Shown: piece after piece, positions 8,376-17,281 of the stretch | Layout of the letters: every line of letters starts with the position of its first letter | How positions within the stretch are numbered: the stretch's first letter is position 1 | From: Leptotrichia hofstadii | Lineage (GTDB): Bacteria > Fusobacteriota > Fusobacteriia > Fusobacteriales > Leptotrichiaceae | Reading direction: 5' to 3' | Assembly: GCF_007990525.1 (NCBI RefSeq) | Contig: NZ_AP019823.1 | Span: forward strand, 248,001 to 312,000 | Length of the DNA: 64,000 nucleotides | Notes under the pieces: model-generated | Databases searched by the model: none | The model's input: only the letters and a program-made list of their open reading frames with translations | What the model was told of the DNA's origin: nothing | Position numbers and translations under genes: made by a program

Positions 8376-8453
8376 TCTAAAAATATAAAATATTATAATC
8401 TTTGAATAAAAGTTTATAATAATTTTTTGTGAGTTATAAATTTGGAGGAAAAA

Positions 8454-9080
8454 TTGGGAAATTTATTAATACAGCTTGCTATAATGGTCTTTGTTGGAAC
8501 GCTTATAGGATGGTTTACAAATTATCTGGCAATAAAGCTATTATTTAGACCTTATAAGGAAGTAAACTTTCTATTTTTTAAAATACAGGGATTAATTCCT
8601 AAAAATCGAGACAGAATATCAGAAAACCTTGCTGAAACAATTGAAAAGGAGCTTATTTCAGTAGAGCATATTACAGCAAAGCTAAAAGACAGTGATGTTA
8701 TTAATGATGATGTTTTAGATAAACTGCTTGATAAAGTTATAGGAGAAAAGCTTAAAAATAGTGTGTTAGAAAAAAATCCACTATTAAAGATGTTTTTAAA
8801 TGATTCATTAATTGAAAAAATAAAATCATATTTTAAAAAGTCGATTTTGGAAAACAAAGAAGAAATAGTGGAAGAAATAATAAAAATCGCAGAAGACAAA
8901 ATAGACTTCAAAGAAATTATGCTGGAAAAAATGAAAAATTTTTCATTAGAAGAAATGGAAAAAATTATTTTGTCTGTGTCTAAAAATGAATTGAAACATA
9001 TTGAGATTATTGGTGGGGTATTAGGAGGAATAATTGCATTATTTCAGTTTTTTATAATGTTATTATTAAAACAGATATAA
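8454..9080 (+). CDS. DUF445 family membrane protein
   Basis: A 208-residue protein of the DUF445 (YheB-like) family of unknown function. The family hallmark is at the start: a membrane segment with LIGWFTNYLAIKLLFRPYKE, then the cytoplasmic IQGLIPKNRDRISENLAETI. A long charged helical region follows and a C-terminal membrane segment (GGVLGGIIALFQFFIMLLL). The TTG at 8454 is selected because GGAGG (8444-8448) is five bases upstream; an in-frame TTG at 8442 would overlap it. Confidence 0.85.
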   Translation: MGNLLIQLAIMVFVGTLIGWFTNYLAIKLLFRPYKEVNFLFFKIQGLIPKNRDRISENLAETIEKELISVEHITAKLKDSDVINDDVLDKLLDKVIGEKLKNSVLEKNPLLKMFLNDSLIEKIKSYFKKSILENKEEIVEEIIKIAEDKIDFKEIMLEKMKNFSLEEMEKIILSVSKNELKHIEIIGGVLGGIIALFQFFIMLLLKQI

Positions 9081-9091
9081 AATTTTTAACG

Positions 9092-9292
9092 TAAGGGCAT
9101 CAGTCGCCATGCCCTTACAACCCGGCTTATGCAAAACTTTCTTATAAAAGAAAAATAGAACTCGCTTTTGAATAAAGATAATTTCTAATATGAATAATTT
9201 TATTTAATTTAAAATTTATTCCAAAAGCTCAAACAGCTATTTTTCTTTTAACGAAATTTTGCTTGGTAATTTTTTTAATAAAATGACCATTA
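9092..9292 (+). repeat. Dispersed repeat family 3, copy a (fills much of the 9081-9719 gap)
   Basis: Starts with a perfect 10-pair hairpin GTAAGGGCAT / ATGCCCTTAC (9092-9101, 9110-9119) with loop CAGTCGCC, then carries AACTCGCTTTTGA and, about 80 bases later, AAAAGCTCAAACAG. The same elements in the same order are found inverted at about 59036-59204. No coding potential. The rest of the gap to 9719 is AT-rich and I see no gene in it. Confidence 0.65.
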
Positions 9293-9719
9293 TAATTAAA
9301 CTAAAATTATTGTGATTTCTTTGGAATAAAAGCTATGAAATATATTTATGTGTTTCTTTCGTCAGAATCTTTATAATAAATATACTTTAGAGAAGAGAGT
9401 TTCATTTTCGTAGTAATTCAGATTTATCTGAATAATAAATGTTTAGACTGCTTTTCTAAATAAAATTTAGGAATATTAAAAAAATGTTTAGAGAAGTTGG
9501 GATTAGTATGTAATATTTTCGCTAAAATCTTTAGATATTATAATTTGAAGAGATTGAAATAACTAATGTTGCGAAATAAAAGAGGATGGTAATTGCTCTC
9601 CTTTGCTTTATAAAAAGGATAAAAAAATAGAAAAAATAACTAAATTAGAGTATTTAAGAAATTAATTTATAAATAAAAAAATTAGATAAAGAAATAAAGA
9701 AAAATATTGAGGAGAAGGA

Positions 9720-10730
9720 ATGAATGAGGAAAGAATATTGGAACCTAAGGAATTAGGGGAGGACAATATTCAAAGAAGTTTACGGCCAAAAACTTTTAAG
9801 GAATATATTGGCCAGCAAGATTTAAAAGAAAAAATGAATATATTTATAAAAGCTGCTAAAATGAGAAATGAATCGCTTGATCATATTTTATTGTATGGGC
9901 CTCCAGGACTTGGGAAAACTACGCTTGCAGGAGTTATTGCCACAGAAATGGGAGTGAACTTGAAGATAACAACAGGGCCTGTGCTGGAGAAAGCGGGAGA
10001 TTTAGCGGCTATTTTGACTTCTTTGGAGGAAAATGATATTTTGTTTATTGATGAGATTCATAGATTGAATACATCGGTAGAGGAAATTTTGTATCCTGCG
10101 ATGGAAGATGGGGAACTGGATATTCTTATTGGAAAAGGGCCGTCTGCAAGAAGTATACGTGTAGAATTACCACAATTTACATTAATTGGAGCAACTACGA
10201 GAGCAGGACAGTTAAGTACGCCGCTTCGTGACAGATTTGGAGTTACTCATAGGATGGAATATTACCAATTGGAAGACTTGAAGGAAATTATACGAAGAGG
10301 GGCAAATATTCTGAATATTTCCTATGATGAAGACGGAATTACAGAAATTGCCAAAAGAAGCCGAGGAACTCCTAGAATAGCGAACAGGCTTTTAAAAAGA
10401 GCAAGGGATTTTGCATTGGTGGAAGGTTCGGGTGTTTTGGAAAAAGAAAGCGTTGATGGGATTTTGAGGCTTTTGGGAGTAGATGATAACGGACTTGATG
10501 AATTAGATAGAAATATTTTGCTTTCAATTATAAATGTGTACAACGGAGGACCTGTTGGAATTGAGACATTGTCACTTTTACTTGGGGAAGACAGACGAAC
10601 AATTGAAGAAGTTTATGAGCCATATTTAGTAAAAATAGGGTTTATAAAAAGGACTCCACGTGGAAGAGTTGTAACCGAATTTGGATATAAGCATTTAGGA
10701 ATTGAAAAAATATTTAGTGAAAAAGAATAA
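9720..10730 (+). CDS. ruvB: Holliday junction branch migration ATPase RuvB
   Basis: Motor subunit that, with RuvA, drives branch migration at Holliday junctions. It begins with the conserved leader [19 protein letters not shown]. Walker [10 protein letters not shown] is at about 60-68, Walker B as FIDEIHRLN, sensor [17 protein letters not shown] with the arginine finger region, and the winged-helix C-terminus [15 protein letters not shown]. The length of 336 is standard. GAGGAGAAGG lies just before the ATG. ruvA and ruvC are not adjacent. Confidence 0.97.
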   Translation: MNEERILEPKELGEDNIQRSLRPKTFKEYIGQQDLKEKMNIFIKAAKMRNESLDHILLYGPPGLGKTTLAGVIATEMGVNLKITTGPVLEKAGDLAAILTSLEENDILFIDEIHRLNTSVEEILYPAMEDGELDILIGKGPSARSIRVELPQFTLIGATTRAGQLSTPLRDRFGVTHRMEYYQLEDLKEIIRRGANILNISYDEDGITEIAKRSRGTPRIANRLLKRARDFALVEGSGVLEKESVDGILRLLGVDDNGLDELDRNILLSIINVYNGGPVGIETLSLLLGEDRRTIEEVYEPYLVKIGFIKRTPRGRVVTEFGYKHLGIEKIFSEKE

Positions 10731-10858
10731 AATATGATAATATTATTTTGAAACAAGACTTAAAAATTATGATTAATTTTGCACGCTCTATTCTTTGAAA
10801 TTTTTATGCAGATAGGGCTAAAATACGATAAAAAGTAAAAAAATGAGGTGAAAAACTG

Positions 10859-11572
10859 TTGTTGACAGTAATAGCGGAAAAAGAAAATATTGATGAAAAT
10901 AATGGAAAGATTCTGATAAATGATAAGTCAGACTGTAATCATATTCAAAATGTATATCGACTTAATGCAGGAAATGAATTAAGAATAATAGATGGAGAAT
11001 ATGAATATCTTACTGAAATTATTCAAATTTCAAAAAAGGAAGTTTTTGTAAAAATATTAGAAAAAAAAGAAGACAGCTATTCTTTAAATGTAAACATTGA
11101 TGTTGCAATGGGAATTTTAAAAAATGATAAAATGAATCTGGCAATACAGAAACTGACGGAAATCGGTGTAAATAGGATAATTCCTTTAAAGACTGAACGG
11201 GTTGTTGTAAAGATTAATGAAAAAAAAGAAAAATGGGATGTAGTTGTAAGGGAAACACTAAAACAGTGCAGAGGAATAAAATTTACTGAAATTACGCCTG
11301 TGAAAAAACTTGCAGAAATTGACTATTCTAAATATGATAAAATAATCTTTGCTTATGAAAATAGCGGTGAATCAAAATCCTTGTCAGAAATAATAGAAAA
11401 AGGAGATAAGGACATTTTATATATAATTGGTCCCGAAGGCGGAATCACACAAGAGGAAGTTGATTTTTTAAAAAATAACAAGGCAATGGAAATTAGCCTA
11501 GGAAAACGTATTTTAAGGGCGGAAACTGCGGCAATTGTGGTGTGTGGCATTATTGCCAATTTTTATATATAA
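10859..11572 (+). CDS. rsmE: 16S rRNA m3U1498 methyltransferase RsmE
   Basis: SPOUT-class methyltransferase that N3-methylates U1498 of 16S rRNA. The N-terminal PUA-like domain includes HIQNVYRLNAGNELRIIDG. The knotted C-terminal SAM-binding part shows KLTEIGVNRIIPLKTERVVVK, the IIGPEGGITQEEV loop and LGKRILRAETAAIVV, which are the RsmE signatures. Length of 237 is normal. The TTG start at 10859 follows GAGGTG at eight bases. Confidence 0.93.
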   Translation: MLTVIAEKENIDENNGKILINDKSDCNHIQNVYRLNAGNELRIIDGEYEYLTEIIQISKKEVFVKILEKKEDSYSLNVNIDVAMGILKNDKMNLAIQKLTEIGVNRIIPLKTERVVVKINEKKEKWDVVVRETLKQCRGIKFTEITPVKKLAEIDYSKYDKIIFAYENSGESKSLSEIIEKGDKDILYIIGPEGGITQEEVDFLKNNKAMEISLGKRILRAETAAIVVCGIIANFYI

Positions 11573-11603
11573 TTTTTTATTTTCATAAAATGTAAGAAAT
11601 AAA

Positions 11604-11632
11604 TTGAAAATTAGTCAAATATATAATATAAT
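11604..11632 (+). promoter_or_regulatory. Promoter of the rsfS-mrdA-rnj run
   Basis: TTGAAA (11604-11609), 17-base spacer, TATAAT (11627-11632). Transcription would start near 11640, leaving a leader of about 120 bases that begins with a small ATACC / GGTAT hairpin. Confidence 0.65.
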
Positions 11633-11757
11633 ATACCTTAGTAGTGGTATCGTAATAATTTTTTTGTAAAATTTTGATAAATAAAAAATTTTAAAATAAA
11701 AAATTGAAATAGATTTAATAAATAAAAATAATATAAAAAAGAAAGGAAATTTAGAGA

Positions 11758-12123
11758 ATGAGTGAAGTGAATAATAATTATGAAAAAGAAGTTCAAGAGA
11801 TAATTAATATTATGGAAGATAAGAAAGCACAGGATATAAAGGTATATGATATGAGAGGGAAATCTCCGTTTTTTGATTATTCAATTTTATGTACCGGGAG
11901 TTCTTCCAGAAATATTGAAGCAATAGCGACTGATATAAAGAAAAGCCTTGAGAATGTGAAAAGTGTGGAAGGGCTTGATGAGGCAAATTGGGTTTTAATT
12001 GATGCTGGGGATTTGATTATTAGCGTGTTTAGTAAGGATGCTAGGGAATATTACAGATTAGACGATTTTTATAATGGTGTAAATGAAGAAAATAGTGAAA
12101 TTGATGAAAATGATGGGGAATAG
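11758..12123 (+). CDS. rsfS: Ribosome silencing factor RsfS (Iojap family)
   Basis: Binds protein uL14 on the 50S subunit and blocks subunit joining, lowering translation under nutrient shortage. The 121-residue protein has the family core DKKAQDIKVYDMRGKSPFFDYSILCTG, SSRNIEAIA, and GLDEANWVLIDAGDLIISVF with the closing REYYRLD. Its acidic tail (EENSEIDENDGE) is slightly longer than usual. GAAAGGAAA precedes the ATG. It heads the run leading to the penicillin-binding protein. Confidence 0.93.
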   Translation: MSEVNNNYEKEVQEIINIMEDKKAQDIKVYDMRGKSPFFDYSILCTGSSSRNIEAIATDIKKSLENVKSVEGLDEANWVLIDAGDLIISVFSKDAREYYRLDDFYNGVNEENSEIDENDGE

Positions 12124-12200
12124 AGTCTGTTTTACTGAAATAATATATTTTAGGGTATTTAATTGAGGGAAAAATGCAATAAGATATGAAGAGGAAAATT

Positions 12201-14171
12201 ATGAGAGAATTAGATAAAGAAGAAAAAAGTGTACGGTTTGTTGCCTTTCTTATTCTTGTGGGAATAATCTTTTTGATAATGGTGGCACAGCTGTTTTCAT
12301 TGCAGATATTAAATGCTTCGCAGTATGCAGAACAAGCATTGCAGAATAGAATTAGAACAAATGTAATAAAAGCAACACGTGGAGAAATTTACGACAGGGA
12401 AGGGAAGCTTCTTGCCAAAAATACTACAGGTTACCAGCTGATACATTCGCATACTCAAATGCTGGAGCCAAAAGATCTGGCGCTTTTAAATGAAGTAAAG
12501 AATATGAAAACAGTACAAGAAATTGATGCTAGACTTTCCAGCGAGCGTCCTGCAGTTGCTAAACGTATTAGGGAGACAATATTTGATATAAACAAGATAA
12601 GCCAGCTAACAGCTTATCCGGTAGACTATCTAATAGACAGATTTTTTAAGCAGCCGAGAATGGGAACGGATAAAAAGATACTTGTTATTGAAGATTTAGA
12701 TAAGCAAGTGGCATTAAGGGCAATTGAGAAAATTGACAATGACAGAATTGACATTGTTGAATACAACAAGAGATACTATCCGGAAGACTCGCTTGCTTCA
12801 CATGTTATTGGATACGTAAAGCCGATTAGCGAAAAGGAATACGAGCAGCTGAAAAAAGATGGCTACAGAAACAGTGACCTGATTGGTAAAAAAGGTGTGG
12901 AACGTTCTTATGACAAGGAAATGAAAGGGCAGGACGGAAAGGAAAATGTAGAAGTCGATGCCAAAGGAAATGTTATAAGACAGATGGAAACAACGGAAAG
13001 TATTGCGGGGAAAAATGTCTATCTTTCTATTGATATGGAATTGCAAAAATATATGACAGAAGCTTTTGAAGGAAAGAGCGGGGCATTTATCGCAATGGAG
13101 GCGAAAACTGGAAAAATTATTGCATTTGTAAGTAATCCGGAAATCAGCCTAAATCTTTTAAGTTCAAGAATACCTGACAACCAATGGAACGAACTTGTAA
13201 ATTCAAAAGCAAAGCCTCTTGTAAATAAAGGTATTGCAGGGCTTTATCCACCAGGATCAACTTTCAAGGCGATTACTGGGATGGGAATACTGGAATCTGG
13301 AATTTCCCCAAATGCGACTGTAACTTCGACAGGGCAGTACAGATATGGAAATCTTATCTTCAGGGATTCACATAAATCAGGAAATGGAGTTACGAATTTT
13401 GCAAAATCTATCGAACAGTCTGTAAATACTTATTATTATGTATTTTCTCAAAAAGCTGGAATAAAGAATATAGTAAAATATGCAAAGGAATTTGGAATAG
13501 GGTCTAAAACAGGAATTGATATTCCTGGAGAAATGACTGGTACTTTGCCAAGTCCTGAATGGAAGAAAAATAGATTTAAGAAAAAACAGGATCAGAAATG
13601 GCTTCCGGGAGATTTGATAAATATGTCAATTGGGCAAGGATATGTTCTAGTTACGCCAATACAGATGGCTTCGGCATATCAGGCAATCGCAAACAATGGA
13701 ATTCAGCTAAAACCTACACTTGTTGACAGATTTGTAAGCTATACTGGAAAAGTTGAAAATAATACGCCAAAAGTTCAAAGAAAACTGAATGTAAGCGCAA
13801 AAAATCTAAAACTATTACAAAATGCACTAAAACTGCCTGTAAGTGGTTATGGAGGGACTGCAAAGCTGTTAAAAATTGAAGGATATCCAGTTTCTGCAAA
13901 AACAGGAACAGCACAGAATACAGGATTTAAGGATCACCACTCGTGGATAGCGGGATATTTTCCATCAGATAACCCTCAAATTGTATTTGTATCCATTGTA
14001 GAAGGTGGAGGATATGGAGGAGTAGCCTCTGGAAACATGGCTCTTAAATTTATATTGAAATATAGGGAGAAATACGTTATTAAAAAAGCTCAAGCGGAAA
14101 TGCAGAAAAAGAAAGAGGAAGAAGAAAAGAAAAAACAGCAAGAAAATAATAAAAATGTGGCAAAACGATAA
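12201..14171 (+). CDS. mrdA: Penicillin-binding protein 2 (peptidoglycan transpeptidase)
   Basis: Elongation-specific class B transpeptidase. One N-terminal membrane segment (FVAFLILVGIIFLIMVAQLF) is followed by the dimerisation domain with ATRGEIYDREGKLLA and by the transpeptidase domain. The three catalytic motifs are present: STFK (nucleophile S353), SVN (S407) and KTGT (K567). The closing region is a charged Lys/Glu coil. I prefer the ATG at 12201, which has GAGG six bases upstream, over the ATG at 12186. It fits PBP2 (rod elongation) rather than PBP3; rodA and mreBCD are not in the window. Confidence 0.92.
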   Translation: MRELDKEEKSVRFVAFLILVGIIFLIMVAQLFSLQILNASQYAEQALQNRIRTNVIKATRGEIYDREGKLLAKNTTGYQLIHSHTQMLEPKDLALLNEVKNMKTVQEIDARLSSERPAVAKRIRETIFDINKISQLTAYPVDYLIDRFFKQPRMGTDKKILVIEDLDKQVALRAIEKIDNDRIDIVEYNKRYYPEDSLASHVIGYVKPISEKEYEQLKKDGYRNSDLIGKKGVERSYDKEMKGQDGKENVEVDAKGNVIRQMETTESIAGKNVYLSIDMELQKYMTEAFEGKSGAFIAMEAKTGKIIAFVSNPEISLNLLSSRIPDNQWNELVNSKAKPLVNKGIAGLYPPGSTFKAITGMGILESGISPNATVTSTGQYRYGNLIFRDSHKSGNGVTNFAKSIEQSVNTYYYVFSQKAGIKNIVKYAKEFGIGSKTGIDIPGEMTGTLPSPEWKKNRFKKKQDQKWLPGDLINMSIGQGYVLVTPIQMASAYQAIANNGIQLKPTLVDRFVSYTGKVENNTPKVQRKLNVSAKNLKLLQNALKLPVSGYGGTAKLLKIEGYPVSAKTGTAQNTGFKDHHSWIAGYFPSDNPQIVFVSIVEGGGYGGVASGNMALKFILKYREKYVIKKAQAEMQKKKEEEEKKKQQENNKNVAKR

Positions 14172-14193
14172 AAAATAAGGAGGTGTTTACTAA

Positions 14194-16065
14194 ATGTCAG
14201 AAAAAGAAAAAGCTGAGTTCGGAAACCAAACTTTTAAAAGAAACTTTTCTAAAAAAGAAGACATTAATAAAATAAAATCTGGAATGAAAAGATTTAGAAG
14301 AAAAAGTACGAACAGAAGACATTTAGATGAAAAAAATGAAATACGTTATATTCCAAGAGTAAATGACAGGAATAGGCATATAGACAAGGAAGTGGATGGG
14401 AAAGAAGAAAAGATGTATGTAATCCCGCTTGGAGGCATTGAGGAAGTTGGGAAAAATATGACAGCTTTTCAATACAAGGATGAAATTATTGTAGTGGATG
14501 CAGGGCTAACTTTCCCTGAGGACGAGCATTTAGGGATAGATGTTATCATTCCAGACTTTTCATATCTGGAATCAAACAGACATAAAATAAAAGGCTTGCT
14601 TTTGACTCATGGACATGAAGATCACATAGGGGCAATTCCTTATTTTTACCAAAAATTAGGTACAGAAAATATTCCGATGTATGGTGGAAGATTGACACTT
14701 GCACTTGCAAAGGCAAAATTTGAGAAAAAAGATGCAAAACTTCCAAAAGAAAAAGTAATTAGCGGCAGAACAATCTTAAAAGTATCAAAATACTTTACAG
14801 TGGAATTTATAAGTGTGACACACAGTATTGCAGACTGTTATGCGATTTGTATAAAAACTCCTGCAGCGACAATTTTGCATTCTGGAGATTTTAAAGTAGA
14901 TTTAACGCCAGTTGATGGAGAAGGATTTGATTTTGGAAGATTGGCTCAATTAGGTGAGGAAGGTGTCGATTTACTGCTTTCAGACAGTACAAATGCACAA
15001 GTTCCTGGATTTACGCCATCAGAAAGAACAGTTGGAGAAAGTCTAAAAGATGAGTTTGTAAAGGCTAATGGGAGAATTATTTTGGCCGCATTTGCTTCGC
15101 ATGTGCATAGATTACAGCAAATTGTAAATATTGCAGAAAAAAATGGAAGAAAAATCGCAATTGATGGAAGAAGCATGGTAAAAATATTTGAAATCTGTTC
15201 AAATCTTGGGTATTTGAAAATACCAAAAGATATAATGATTGATATTGATAAAGTTGAAACGTACCCAGCTGATAAAGTGCTTATTTTGTGTACAGGAACA
15301 CAAGGGGAACCGCTTGCGGCGCTTTCAAGAATAGCTAATGGAACGCACAAGTATATTTCATTAAGGGAAGGGGATACAGTTGTAATTTCAGCAACACCTA
15401 TTCCAGGAAATGAAAAGGCTGCGACTAAAAATATAAATCAGCTTATGAAACGTGAAGCAAGCGTTGTATTTGAAAAAGGAATCGGGATACACGTATCAGG
15501 GCATGGTTGCCAGGAAGAGCAGAAGTTAATGATAAATCTTGTAAAACCTAAGTTCTTTTTGCCAGTGCATGGTGAATATGCGATGATAAAAAAACACAAG
15601 GAACTGGCAATGGCTGTTGGAGTACCTGAAAAAAATGTTATTTTGTCAGAAAATGGCGCAAAGCTGGAATTATCTAAGAGCCAATTCAGACACGTTGGAA
15701 AAGTGCCTAGCGGAGCGACATTTATTGATGGATTTGGAATCGGAGATATTGGGAATGCCGTGTTGAAAGATAGACAAAATTTGGCAGATGATGGAATAGT
15801 AATTATTTCAATTTCTCAATATAGAAACGGGAAGTTTAATAAGCAGGTTGAGCTTGTAACACGTGGCTTTGTATATAATAAAGATGCGGAAAGCCTATTG
15901 TCGGAAACAAAAGAGCTGATTAAGATGGAACTTAGCAGCATGGAAAATGAAGGAATAAAAGAGATTGGTAAGATTAAACAGAGAATAAGAGCAAAAATAG
16001 GAGAGTTCCTAAATAAGGAAACAGACAGAGAGCCTATTATTTTACCAATTATAATGGAGGTTTAG
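14194..16065 (+). CDS. rnj: Ribonuclease J
   Basis: Metallo-beta-lactamase/beta-CASP nuclease with 5'-exo and endonuclease activity in mRNA turnover and RNA maturation. The zinc motif HGHEDHIGAIPY begins at H139; further ligands are in VTHSIADCYA and HSGDFK, and the beta-CASP part has the conserved HVSGHGCQEEQKLM and PVHGEY. At 623 residues it is about 65 longer at the N-terminus than B. subtilis RNase J1, in a basic, Arg/Lys-rich stretch (for example KRFRRKSTNRRH). AAGGAGGTG precedes the start. The stop is one base from the yhbY start codon. Confidence 0.94.
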   Translation: MSEKEKAEFGNQTFKRNFSKKEDINKIKSGMKRFRRKSTNRRHLDEKNEIRYIPRVNDRNRHIDKEVDGKEEKMYVIPLGGIEEVGKNMTAFQYKDEIIVVDAGLTFPEDEHLGIDVIIPDFSYLESNRHKIKGLLLTHGHEDHIGAIPYFYQKLGTENIPMYGGRLTLALAKAKFEKKDAKLPKEKVISGRTILKVSKYFTVEFISVTHSIADCYAICIKTPAATILHSGDFKVDLTPVDGEGFDFGRLAQLGEEGVDLLLSDSTNAQVPGFTPSERTVGESLKDEFVKANGRIILAAFASHVHRLQQIVNIAEKNGRKIAIDGRSMVKIFEICSNLGYLKIPKDIMIDIDKVETYPADKVLILCTGTQGEPLAALSRIANGTHKYISLREGDTVVISATPIPGNEKAATKNINQLMKREASVVFEKGIGIHVSGHGCQEEQKLMINLVKPKFFLPVHGEYAMIKKHKELAMAVGVPEKNVILSENGAKLELSKSQFRHVGKVPSGATFIDGFGIGDIGNAVLKDRQNLADDGIVIISISQYRNGKFNKQVELVTRGFVYNKDAESLLSETKELIKMELSSMENEGIKEIGKIKQRIRAKIGEFLNKETDREPIILPIIMEV

Positions 16066-16066
16066 A

Positions 16067-16405
16067 ATGATACAGCTTTCAAGTAAAGAGAGAGCTTTTT
16101 TAAAGAAATTGGCACACAATCTGGATCCGATTGTAAGAATTGGAAAGGATGGAATTGATGAAAATGTACTAAAATCAATTTCTGAAGTTGTGAAAAAAAG
16201 AGAATTGATAAAGGTAAAAATCTTGCAAAATTCATCAGTTGAATTTGACAGGGAAATGGCAACTGAAATTGCTCAAAAAACAAAATCAGTATTTGTAGAT
16301 AAAATAGGAAGTGTGTTAATATTTTTCAAGCCTAAAACTACAAAGGATGCAAAAATTACGCCTGAATTTAATGAATTTAGAAAAAGTAAAAAAAATAAAA
16401 AGTAA
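16067..16405 (+). CDS. yhbY: YhbY family ribosome-assembly RNA-binding protein
   Basis: A 112-residue CRM-domain protein, family known to associate with pre-50S particles. It has the expected start LSSKERAFLKKLAHNLDPIVRIGKDGI, containing the GxxG-type RNA-binding loop, and VFVDKIGSVLIFF at the end of the domain. A short basic tail (KSKKNKK) follows. It begins one base after the rnj stop and is preceded by GGAGG within the end of rnj. Confidence 0.92.
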   Translation: MIQLSSKERAFLKKLAHNLDPIVRIGKDGIDENVLKSISEVVKKRELIKVKILQNSSVEFDREMATEIAQKTKSVFVDKIGSVLIFFKPKTTKDAKITPEFNEFRKSKKNKK

Positions 16406-16437
16406 ATTTTTTAAGGAAAATAGAGAGGAAAAAGTAA

Positions 16438-16899
16438 ATGAGTGGAGGAATACTGTTTGGAAATAGACTTCTTGATGTTGCGGCGATTTCATGCTTTTCA
16501 GCACAGTTTTACAAAGTTTTTTTTCCTGTATTCAAGGGACAGAAACCCCAGTGGGCAAGACTTATCCAGACAGGTGGAATGCCAAGTTCCCACGCCTCAA
16601 CGGTTGTTTCCCTTGTGACGGGCGTATCTTTGCTGAAGGGGCTTAGTTCCATTGAATTTGCAATTTCCATGGTATTTGCAGGAATTGTCCTATATGATGC
16701 GACAGGAGTACGTCAGCAGGCTGGAAAACATGCAAAAGCCTTGAATACGCTTATAGAGGCAATTGAGCATCACGAAGGAATAGAAATAATTAATGAAAAA
16801 TTTAAGGAGCTGCTGGGACATACGCCGGTGGAAGTGTTTTGGGGAAGTGTGCTGGGAGTTGCCGTAGGACTTTTATTTAAGGGCTATATATTGGGATAA
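16438..16899 (+). CDS. Divergent PAP2 family membrane protein (DUF212)
   Basis: A 153-residue integral membrane protein of the DUF212/YuiD family. The phosphatase-like motif GGMPSSHASTVVSLVTG is intact, as are YDATGVRQQAGKHAKALN and LLGHTPVEVFWGSVLGVAVG. Relatives are related to PAP2 phosphatases, but their substrate is not established. It is slightly richer in GC than its neighbours. It ends the run that starts with rsfS; a terminator follows. Confidence 0.88.
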   Translation: MSGGILFGNRLLDVAAISCFSAQFYKVFFPVFKGQKPQWARLIQTGGMPSSHASTVVSLVTGVSLLKGLSSIEFAISMVFAGIVLYDATGVRQQAGKHAKALNTLIEAIEHHEGIEIINEKFKELLGHTPVEVFWGSVLGVAVGLLFKGYILG

Positions 16900-16915
16900 A
16901 TATTTTAATGTAGAG

Positions 16916-16946
16916 ATCACAGTTATTAAGTTAGCTGTGATTTTTT
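16916..16946 (+). terminator. Terminator after the DUF212 gene
   Basis: ATCACAG (16916-16922) pairs with CTGTGAT (16935-16941), followed by six T. Confidence 0.75.
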
Positions 16947-17004
16947 ATCAGTTTTAAAGGATTTTGGTTAAAAAGACTAATAAAAATACAAAAAATATGA
17001 TAAA

Positions 17005-17175
17005 ATATATTGTATATTCAAATTCTTTTGAAATTATGCGTGAATGCTTTCAAAATGGAATTGATGAAAACTGAAAAAAACAATGAAAGTTGAGTTTGAA
17101 AAATTCTGCTATATAGCATCTAGTTTAAAATGGGATTGGAAGGTTAAGCTGTATCTATAGCCAATCCATTGCTTT
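17005..17175 (+). other. Structured non-coding stretch before der, possible small RNA
   Basis: The 382-base gap between the DUF212 gene and der holds no gene. It contains a palindrome TGCTATATAGCA (17107-17118) and a GGATTGG / CCAATCC stem (about 17134-17167) after a weak TAAAAT -10. The GC-richer pairing elements stand out from the AT-rich flanks, but no known RNA family is recognised and no clear T-run follows. Confidence 0.25.
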
Positions 17176-17281
17176 TCACATATTTTTATTTCAATTTTTA
17201 AGTGGAGTTACTATAAATTGTAAAAAAATTTGGATTGATAATTTTAAAAGGGAAAAAATAAATAAAAAGACGGAGGAAAAT

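Noticed and set aside
9092-9119. Hairpin after the DUF445 gene as a rho-independent terminator
   Set aside because: The 10-pair stem is perfect, but no T-run follows, and the same hairpin recurs in an inverted repeat copy at 59177-59204. It is better explained as part of a dispersed repeat.
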